Source: Scylla paramamosain (taxonomy: Eukaryota > Arthropoda > Malacostraca > Decapoda > Portunidae). Taken from it: 64,000 bases of DNA. This document shows, in pieces, positions 56,330 through 64,000 of this stretch. A model generated the notes under the pieces. It ran no database searches. It saw only the letters and a list, made by a program, of their open reading frames with translations, and was not told the DNA's origin. The DNA lies in contig NC_087158.1 in assembly GCF_035594125.1 (NCBI RefSeq), positions 11,293,300 through 11,357,299 of the forward strand, read 5' to 3'. The position numbers and the translations under genes were made by a program. Within the stretch, counting starts at the first letter, position 1, and each line of letters opens with the position of its first letter.

Positions 56330-58050
56330 GTTCTTTGGCTGCCTGACTCCCAAAGTGGAGCACATTTTAATCCATTTTCCTTCTGAAATCACCAGACTAT
56401 AGATGTATATTTCAGCTTTCAACACCAGCCTTAGCTGTCATCATCTCTAACTGACCAGTCTGGTGAACATGCCTTCAGCTTGTTTTGCATGACCTAAAGC
56501 AATTGATGCATCATTTTACTAACATTCTTGATTGTCTTAGAGATGCATCCAATATTCTTGATCTTTTCCTAACTTCTAGTCCTTCAGCTTAAATGTGGCA
56601 AAAGTGTTTCCTCAGTTGGGCTTCTCTGATCACTGTCTTATTTCTATGTTGTATCTTATTACTGTAGTATTGCCTCTGGATCCACCGAAGAACAAATGTT
56701 TTGGTGTAATCCCTTTTCGAATGGTAGGACCTGAGAAGACACTTCAGATTTTCACCTGGAATGACTATTTAACTATGTCAGAGATCCCTCATTTTGTGCA
56801 GAGGTCATAACAGAGGAATACATTCCACACACCTACTCCAGCCTGTAAGCTCATAAACTCAGGTTCAGTTAATCTTGCTCTTGTGTTGTCCAGGATAGAG
56901 AGACAGCCCTCAAAACAGTACTTCAGCCTTCCTTATCTTTAAAATTCATGTCCATAATATTTCATCCCAAAACCATGCCAAATTTGCCTTTCAAATAATA
57001 TCTCCTAACAGTGTTTCCTCATCATTATCTTCTCTGTTTTATCCACTGCCATTTCCTCTTTCTCTTAGTTGAACCATGTACCATTGTTAATAACACTAGG
57101 TGATTTTGGTTTTGTTCCATCTTCAGCTCTACTGTATGACCATATTATGCTTGTTGTTGAATTTTTTTTAAATTATGTTTTCTATGTCCCTTTCTGGCCT
57201 TGATCCAGTGGAGTGGTTGTGATGAATTCATTCCCACTATTCTCTGTAGTTGTACTTGTGTACTTGCTTTGTCAAATCCTCCCAGCTCTGTCTATCATTG
57301 TCTGCTTTTCCTTCATGCAGGAAGTTTGTGTCTATCATTGTCTGCTTTTCCTTCATGCAGGAAGTTTGCATATATTCATCTTGTTCTTAAACTATTGCCA
57401 TATACTTTGACTTGCTGTTTTTCTAGGGCTTTAAAGTCTACCCTTAACAGGAAGATTCCTAAGCATTTATCTCCTCAATATCTTGTTTCTAATCATTAGT
57501 ATGGATTCCAAGAAAATAAATCCACTGGTGATCTTGCTTTCCTTATAGAATTTTTGCCATACTTTTCTCAGGAATTTCAGTGAAATCTTTACTGTTGCCT
57601 TGGACATATCAAAAGCTTTTGATATATTTTGCTAAAGTTTTTAATTTATAAATTCCCACATTTGGTCATTATCCATTTCTGCACTTTTATCTTTTGCACT
57701 TTTTTATTTCAGGTTTCCTCTCTGACCACTCTGTCACTGCAGTGGCAGATGGTCACTGTGTTTCTCCTAAACCTATTAACAATGGTGTTTCACAGCTGTC
57801 ATATCCTTGTATTTATAAACAGTCTTCTCAACCAAATCTTATGCTCTCTTAATGCTGATGACTATACCTTGCACTTCTACATGTTATTTGGCAGATCTCA
57901 AACTCAACAAGAATTAAGCATTTAACAGAGAGAAGTCAGAGAATGGTTATAATCTTTCTTTATTTCCAAATGAAGCTAGTCTTGTCTTATTCAATGTCCC
58001 AAAAACTTGATTTCTTCATATATCCACTCCACATAGCTTTCCACCTGGGA
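56330..58050 (+). mobile_element. LINE A copy A13, highly decayed
   Basis: Diverged plus-strand family A sequence from about residue 160 (CCAAAGTGGAGCACATT) to about 772 (CCAAAAACTTGATTTCTTCA). Landmarks are GAGATGCATCCAATATTCTTG, TTGGAATGACTA-like ACCTGGAATGACTATTTAAC, CCTTGGACATATCAAAAGC near 57600 and GCTGATGACTATACCTTGCA near 57855. Indels are everywhere, and a 40-bp tandem duplication lies at 57291-57370. Confidence 0.82.
57291..57370 (+). repeat. 40-bp tandem duplication inside LINE A13
   Basis: TCTATCATTGTCTGCTTTTC at 57291 recurs at 57331, with CTTCATGCAGGAAGTTTG after each. Other LINE A copies have one. Confidence 0.92.
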
Positions 58051-58189
58051 GGAAGAACAGACAGATATTAGGGAGATTATTGTTTGAGGAAAACATAGAA
58101 AGAAGGAAACAGATATTATATTAATTTTGGAAGAAAAGAGAAGAAAAGAAGGGAAGAGAGAACAATAAGGAAGAGAAACATTAGGGAAG

Positions 58190-59145
58190 CACTGTTGGAT
58201 GAAGGTATCTTCCCGACAACAACCTGAACTGAAGAATACTGCTCATTGTTCACCCTCTTCAGACAGTTTATTTCCTCTCTCCTATGTAAATGACAATGAT
58301 TGTACATCAGATCTCATTGCTTCTACAAGTGATGAAGATGACAGTAATGATACTGACAGGTTAGCACTTGATCCAAAGAAAAGTTATGAAGGATCCAGCA
58401 AATTACATTGGTATGCATAAAGATCATTTTCACATACTTGATGTTGATGATCACTTGTACAGGCACTGCAGGATACATCACTGTAGATATGTTTGGTGTA
58501 ACCAAAATCTAGGTATGTCATATTTGCTCATTGCATGCCAGTCATGGCTAGCTACCTGAAGGGACTTCTTTGTTGGCCACCTTCTAAAGTAATGAAGCAA
58601 TGATCTTCAAATTCACTCACTACCATAATGTTGAAACAATAAGAGACTTTTGAAACTGAAACAGAAAACTTTCCTCAGCCATTTCCCAGAATATGACTTG
58701 GTCTCAATCCAAGAAATGTAGCACCAGGAAGTATTTGATATCTTATACTCCAAGTGCACTTAAAAATTTCATTTCAGTTGGTAGATCTGGTCGCTGCACT
58801 GATGTGGAACTGTTGAAGGAATCAGGTTAATTAGACCTTTTTAAAACCAGGAACTACTGTTTTGCCAGACTGAGGTATTGAGGAAGTTGAAGCCCATCTG
58901 GCAAGCTAGAGGTTGTCATCTTGTACATTCCAAAAGTGTATCAAAGGATGGAAAGTGATGTGGTCAAAATATATTCCAAATGAAAACTATTGCAGCCCCA
59001 AGGATCCACATTGAGAGAGTGATCCATCATGTAATAATATTTAAGCTTTTAGAAAAGCATTCCTGCATCTGTTTGTATATGGTGGATTTGTTGGATGATG
59101 ATGTAAATAGTTTGTGGGCTAGTCAACCTTCGAGGATGAATTGTT
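58190..59145 (+). mobile_element. DDE_4-type transposase relic (IS5/Harbinger-like group)
   Basis: Stitching frames on the plus strand gives an acidic Asp/Ser-rich segment (STSDEDDSNDTDRLALDPKK, 58199-58420), a decayed helix-turn-helix region ending LKGLLCWPPSKVMK near 58590, TWSQSKKCSTRKYLISYTPS near 58700, then FISVGRSGRCTDVELLKESG near 58810, KPGTTVLPD near 58855, and RIHIERVIHHVIIFKLLEKH followed by VNSLCGLVNL near 59005-59135. The succession TWS..K..T.KYLI / SD(V)E...ESG / G..V..D.G / RIHIER is that of DDE_Tnp_4 transposases. The second Asp and final Glu positions are readable; the first Asp is not. Dead by many frameshifts. Confidence 0.6.
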
Positions 59146-59180
59146 AGAATGTGATTGACCTGTATGTGTGGAAGTTCTCG

Positions 59181-59189
<9 letters not shown>

Positions 59190-59238
<49 letters not shown>

Positions 59239-59254
59239 TGTGTGTGTGTGTTTT
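59190..59254. repeat. (TG)n microsatellite at LINE B3 3' end
   Basis: About 30 TG units with one interruption, directly beyond the 3' terminus of LINE B3. It matches the (GT)n at the 3' end of the LINE B fragment at 3519, so (AC)n is probably the native tail of this family. Confidence 0.95.
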
Positions 59255-59296
59255 TATCTAGTTGTATTTACCTAGTTGTGTTTTACAGAAAAAGAG

Positions 59297-60843
59297 CTAT
59301 GCTTGTGCTGTCCTGTCTCCATATCTATAAGCATTCAGCTTAACTTTAAATTCATGAATATTTTTTGCTTGTACCACTGTTTCATCTAAGTTGTTCCATA
59401 TTTCTATGCTTCTGTTTGGGAAACCATATTTCTTGACATCTCTTCTACTTGCTGTTTTCTTCAATTTCACTCCATTTCCTCTTGTATCTCTTGAGTCCCA
59501 CACAAATAAGTCTTCTTTGTCAACTTGATCCTTACCCTTTAAAGCTCTGTATATAGCAATCAGGTCTCCTCTTTCTCTTCTCTCTTGTAATGATGGAAGC
59601 TTCAGTCTTCTTAATCTTTCTTCATAGGTTAAATCTCTCAAACTTGGTACCAATTTGGTTGCAGCTCTTTGGATCCTTTCTATTTTCCTTATTTCCTTTT
59701 TATTATGGGGTGACCAAACAATTATGGCACATTCCAGTTTTGGTCGAATCACATATTCCATCAACTTTTTCATCATCTCTTCATCCATGTAAGCAAATGC
59801 CCATTTCATCTTTCTTAATAACTCATAGGTTTCCCCAACTATTTTGTTTACATGTTTTTCTAGTGATAAATTATCACTGATTGTAATTCCGAAGTCTTTT
59901 CTTCTTTGGTTTTCTTAATTTCCACTTCTCCCATTGGTGTAGGAACTTGTCAATCTTCTTTTGCTTTTTCCTTATTCCATCACCTTGCATTTCTTTGCAT
60001 TGAATTCTATTTCCCATTCTTACTCCATTTATATATCTTATTTAGAACTTTTTGTAATATTTCACAATCCACATTGTTTTTCCACCCTTTTCAATAATTT
60101 TGTATTGTCTGCAAACAGACTTATGTAACTGTCAACCTCATCCACCATATTGTTGACATACACCAGAAACATTACGGGGGGTAAGACTGCCCCCTGTGGT
60201 ACTCCACTTGTAACTCTACACCATTCTGATTTTTCTCCCTTTATCACTGTTCTCATTTCTCTGTCCCTCAAGAAGTCTGTAAACCAATTCAGTGTGTTTC
60301 CTTGCAAACCCCCAATATTTTGAATTTTCCATAGCAGTCTCTGGTGTGGTACCTTATCAAATGTTTTTTTACGTCTAAATAAACAGTCTGCCCAACCCTC
60401 TCTCTCTCTTGAATTATATCAATTGCTCTACTATAAAAACTCACTAAATTCGTGACACAAGATCTTCCACTTCTGAAACCAAATTGTCTGTCAGTCAATG
60501 TATGTGTTTCTTCTAAATATTCCATCCATCTGTTTTTAACTATTCTTTCTGCTATTTTTGCCACAACACTTGTTAGGGACACTGGTCTGTAATTCAGTGG
60601 ATCTTCTTTATTAACTCCTTTAAAAATGGGCACAATATCGGCTCTCTTCCAGTCTAGAGAAATTTTTCCTTCCTTAAAAGAACATACTATGGTATTGTGT
60701 ATACCTTCTGCCAGATGTTCACAACATTCCTTAAGTATCCAGTTGGACACTCCATCTGGTCCTTGACCAGATGGAGTTTGGACATCCAAATCTTTCATAA
60801 TCTTCTTAATTTCACTTATGTCCACCTGTATCTCTCTCATCAC
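59297..60843 (-). pseudogene. LINE B3 reverse transcriptase (broken; FADN at active site)
   Basis: From 60843: QGPDGVSNWILKECCEHLAE, DWKRADIVPIFKGVN, NYRPVSLTSVVAKI, FGFRSGRSCVTNLVSFYSRA and TVYLDVKKHLIRYH with a frameshift. Then SGVPQGAVLPPVMF and ISLFADNTKLLKRVE (60307-60062), where the usual FADD is FADN, so one catalytic Asp is lost. The thumb and C-terminus follow at 59809-59297: MKWAFAYMDEEMMKK, RPKLECAIIVWSPHNKKE, RIQRAATKLVPSLRDLTYEE and NIHEFKVKLNAYRYGD. Confidence 0.88.
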
Positions 60844-60901
60844 ATTGTCTCTGTGCCATCCTCTTTCTCCTTCAAATTTGCCTTCTTTGGTAAAATACTG
60901 A

Positions 60902-62368
60902 CTAGAAGCACTTGTTCATTGATTCTGCTTGTAACCATGTATCTTTGCATGTAATATCATCTTTCGTTAATTTATCTATTGTTTGCCTGTTTTTCATCTT
61001 CCCATTCACATATCTGAAGAATAACTTCGGGTCATCTTTGCATTTGTTTACTGTATCTTTCTCATAATTCCTTTCTTCATCTCTCAGGATTCTGATATAT
61101 TCATTTCTTGCCTTCTTGAAATCTTCCCATTTCTCACTTCCTTTTTTTCTCCATCTATTCCATGCTGCATCTTTTTCTTTTCTTGCTGTTATACATCTTG
61201 TATTAAACCAGTCTTTTTTCCTTTTCACTTCCTTTGTTTTGATCTTCGGTACATATCTACTGACCCCTTCATTATAAATTTCCATGAATATGTCCCACTT
61301 TTCCTGCGTACAGCCTGCCATGAACAGTTGTTTCCATTTAGCCTCTGCAAAATATTCCCTCAACCTGATAAAATCTGCTTTCCTGTAATTATATCTCCCA
61401 TTCTTGTAAATTTAATTCCTATTTTCTATTGGACCACTGCCTATACTGAATTCAATTAACAGATGGTCACTTTTACCTAGTGGGCACTGATAATTTATTC
61501 CTTCGATGATGTCCATTTCTTTTGTAAACACCAAGTCTAGCCTAGATGTCTCTTCATTACCCCCAAATCTTGTATTTTCTCCAATCCATTGGGTCATAGT
61601 ATTTGTCATTACTAAATTTAGAAGCATATATCCCCATGACTCTTCTTTCCCGTCCATGGTCCACTCTTCCCAGCATACCTCCTTGCAATTAAAGTCACCC
61701 ATAAGTGTTATATTATTACTCTCTGCCAGTATTCTCTCCAAACAGTTACTAGTATCTCAACAATAATTTATATTTTCTGTTGTCTCATTTAGTTTAACTT
61801 CAGTAATACCCATGATGTCAGGCTGCTTTATCTTAATATAATTATTCAATTCTCACAATATTGATATTAAATAATCTATATTTCTATATGCCACTGTCCA
61901 CTTTTATTTTTCCATACATTATTTACATTTTCTATTCTCTGCCAGTATTTTCTCCAAACAGTTACTGGTATCTCTTAACAATAATTTATAATCCTCTTGT
62001 GTCCATGCATTCATCTTTGGGGGTATATAAGCCACTGCAAAATCTCTTCTTCCTTCTCCTTTCCTTTTTGTTTGAATTCTAATTACTTACGCCATTCCTT
62101 CTCCTGTTTCAACCTCTTCCACTATTATACTCTTCTTTGTAAGTAACATGACTCCTCCCCCTTTCTTATTATTTCTATGTTTTATCCACACATTATAATT
62201 ACTATTACCAATTCTTATATTTTCTGTTGTCTCATTTAGTTTAACTTCAGTAATACCCATGCTGTTGGGCTGCTTTATCTTAATATAATTATTCAATTCT
62301 CGCAATGTTGATATTAAACCATTTATATTTGTATATGCCAATGTCCACTTTTTTATTTTTCCATACAT
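60902..62368 (-). pseudogene. LINE B3 APE endonuclease and linker (broken)
   Basis: The endonuclease starts WTLAYTNINGLISTLRELNN (62350), then MGITEVKLNE and KKGGGVMLLTKKS. The centre is disrupted by a duplication (61721-62000). ITLMGDFNCKEVCWEEWTMD resumes at about 61710 and LGKSDHLLIEFSIG closes the domain near 61460. The linker has KDWFNTRCITARKEKDAAWN and DPKLFFRYVNGKMKNRQTID (61363-60902), as in B1 and B+. Confidence 0.85.
61721..61936. repeat. 216-bp duplicated insertion in LINE B3 endonuclease
   Basis: CTCTGCCAGTATTCTCTCCA at 61721 recurs at 61937 (CTCTGCCAGTATTTTCTCC), while 61771-61936 is a near copy of 62218-62385 (TATTTTCTGTTGTCTCATTT). The LINE order is thus P, copy of Q, P again, R, Q instead of P, R, Q. 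Confidence 0.85.
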
Positions 62369-62502
62369 TATTTACATTTTCTATTCTTTTTTTGTCAGAT
62401 ACCACTTCCTGAGCCTCTTGTATTTTACCTTCCAATAGAACTTTCTTTTCTCTTCCTCTGTTCTGTTCAAATTTTTTACCTTTGCTTCTTTTATTAGATC
62501 AC

Positions 62503-63272
62503 TTACCTTGAGTCCTCATTCATATCCCTCTTTATCCAAACTTTCCTGTATTGCTCTGTCTTGTCCAATTTCCATGCATTCAATATCACTTCCATGGCTG
62601 TTGTTTGTGCCCTAAATTTTATTTTCAGTGGTTGCTCTTCTCCTTCTATATACTTCCCCAGTCTATGTATTTCCTCAGTTTCACTTATCCAGTTCTCCCC
62701 TTCTCTATGTATATTTCTTACAACGTCCTCTGTTACCTTTTTTTGTTCTCTTTCCCTCTTGTATCTTACCGGCTCTGTTTCCTCTTTTAATCCATATATA
62801 ACAATACATTTATTTTTGTCCACTGTGTCTCTTACCATCGATTCCTTCTGTTTGATCACTTTCACAATTTCCTTACTTAAATCTGTCTTTTCCTTCTTTT
62901 GTGCTTCTATGATTTCTGTAAAGTTAACTTTTTCTTCCTCTTTTTCCTTCCTCCAAATTTGATGTTCACTTTTCATTTATATCACTTCATGTTCCTGTTT
63001 TTTAACAATATCATTGTTTTCCTTCAATTTTGTTTTTAGATCAGCACATAGTGTTTTCAATCCTTTGTTTTTCTCTTCCAGGTCATGTTGTTTTTTTTTT
63101 ATTTTTTCACTCTTTCAATGAGGTCACTGATCATCCCTTCCATCTAAGCTACTTTCCTTCCTTGCATTTTATCATGTAGTTCATTATCTTCCTCAAATCC
63201 TGGGAATGGTGACCCCGTTGGCAAGACTCCATTCCCACCTATGGCGTCTGCCTTGCTGGAGCTTTTACTCAT
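62503..63272 (-). pseudogene. LINE B3 ORF1 (RNA-binding protein), broken
   Basis: The N-terminus MSKSSSKADAIGGNGVLPTG at 63272, a stop at about 63145, then a Lys/Glu-rich coiled-coil-like piece (62976-62503) with CIVIYGLKEETEPVRYKRE, EIHRLGKYIEGEEQPLKIKF and YRKVWIKRDMNEDS. The CIVIYGLKE and RPLKIKF-like blocks fit an RRM-like plus C-terminal domain of LINE ORF1 proteins. Confidence 0.75.
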
Positions 63273-63360
63273 TTTATTACATCTGTTACTACTTAAATTT
63301 TGCTCCTAGTGGTGGCTATGGTCAAACAAAAACCTTTCTCTGCTGGACCTTGGATCGCTG

Positions 63361-64000
63361 TTTTTTTTTTTTTTTCTTTTTTTTTTTATTATTATGTAGG
63401 AAGGACACTGGCCAAGGACAACAAAAATCTAATAAAAAAAAATGCCCACTGAAATGCCAGTCCCATAAAAGGGTCAAAGCAGTGGTCAAAAATTGATGGA
63501 TAAGTGTCTTGAAACCTCCCTCTTGAAGGAATTTAAGTCATAGGAAGGTGGAAATACAGAAGCAGGCAGGGAGATCCAGAGTTTACCAGAGAAAGGGATG
63601 AATGATTGAGAATACTGGTTAACTCTTGCGTTAGAGAGGTGGACAGAATAGGGGTGAGAGAAAGAAGAAAGTCTTGTGCAGCGAGGCCGCGGAAGGAGGG
63701 GAGGCATGCAGTTAGCGAGATCAGAAGAGCAGTTAGCATGAAAATAGCGGTAGAAGACAGCTAGATATGCAACATTGCGGCGGTGAGAGAGAGGCTGAAG
63801 ACAGTCAGTTAGAGGAGAGGAGTTGATGAGACGAAAAGCTTTTGATTCCACCCTGTCTAGAAGAGCAGTATGAGTGGAAGCCCCCCAGACATGTGAAGCA
63901 TACTCCATACATGGACGGATAAGGCCCTTGTACAGAGTTAGCAGCTGGGGGGGTGAGAAAAACTGGCGGAGACGTCTCACAACACCTAACTTCATAGAAG
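63361..64000 (-). mobile_element. LINE A copy A11, cut by the window end
   Basis: A poly(T) tract (63361-63393), the family 3' UTR, then an uninterrupted minus-strand frame from 63995 to 63486 covering the last ~170 residues ([20 protein letters not shown] to the C-terminus [14 protein letters not shown]). It has seven C in the run that is shortened in A5. The rest of the copy lies beyond the window, so whether it is intact is unknown. Confidence 0.93.

Larger units (their letters stand above)
59255..63360 (-). mobile_element. LINE B copy B3, near full length, inactive
   Basis: Minus strand. ORF1 begins at about 63272 (MSKSSSKADAIGGNG), the endonuclease lies at 62370-61410, a linker at 61363-60900, RT at 60843-60060 and the C-terminus at 59809-59297. 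The 3' end carries two copies of TAGTTGTATTTACC-like sequence before the (TG)n. Its 5' edge meets the poly(T) of LINE A11 at 63361. Frameshifts and a 216-bp internal duplication disable it. Confidence 0.88.

Overview
The window is animal genomic DNA, most likely from a decapod crustacean. Pointers are very long (CT)n arrays, an intron-rich housekeeping gene, and dense families of APE-type non-LTR retrotransposons, a DIRS-like element and cut-and-paste transposons of kinds common in crab, shrimp and crayfish genomes. The host assignment is inference. Nothing looks bacterial.

The only host gene I can support is EXO1 (exonuclease 1, a 5'-to-3' exonuclease/flap nuclease of mismatch repair and end resection), on the + strand from 11631 to about 56116. 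I assembled nine exons: 11631-11785, 19458-19564, 20129-20344, 21043-21330, 26385-26574, 30612-30993, 41906-42479, 49511-49650 and a provisional last exon 56056-56116. Splice sites and reading phases agree at every junction. The first ~85 codons (with the first active-site aspartates) lie upstream of the window. The visible exons hold the rest of the nuclease core, a candidate MLH1-binding MIP box split by an intron, and a candidate C-terminal PCNA-binding PIP box.

The rest is mostly transposon debris, much of it nested. LINE family A has one ORF (EN+RT) and at least 13 copies or fragments. The copy at 34968-38253 has an uninterrupted 983-codon ORF; the copy at 51867-55184 (minus) has the same length and one nonsense codon. 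LINE family B (ORF1+ORF2) has a + copy at 4530-6604, minus copies at 6605-10712 and 59190-63360, and 3' fragments. LINE families C, D, E and F, a DIRS-like tyrosine-recombinase element, a piggyBac with TTAA duplications, Tc1/mariner and pogo-like elements and a DDE_4-type transposase remnant are also present.

Layout: 1-2000 minisatellites; 2000-3370 plain AT-rich DNA; 3370-10712 LINE B/A mosaic; 11631-56116 EXO1 with TE-filled introns (intron 1: twin-primed LINE A, LINE A holding a piggyBac, pogo-like MITE; intron 4: LINE inside one DNA transposon inside another; intron 5: TIR element with a LINE, then a Tc1-like relic; intron 6: two full-length LINE A copies, one inside LINE C; intron 7: CT arrays, duplicated LINE F, DIRS; intron 8: LINE A9); 56330-64000 decayed LINE A, DDE_4 relic, LINE B3 and LINE A11, which runs off the window.
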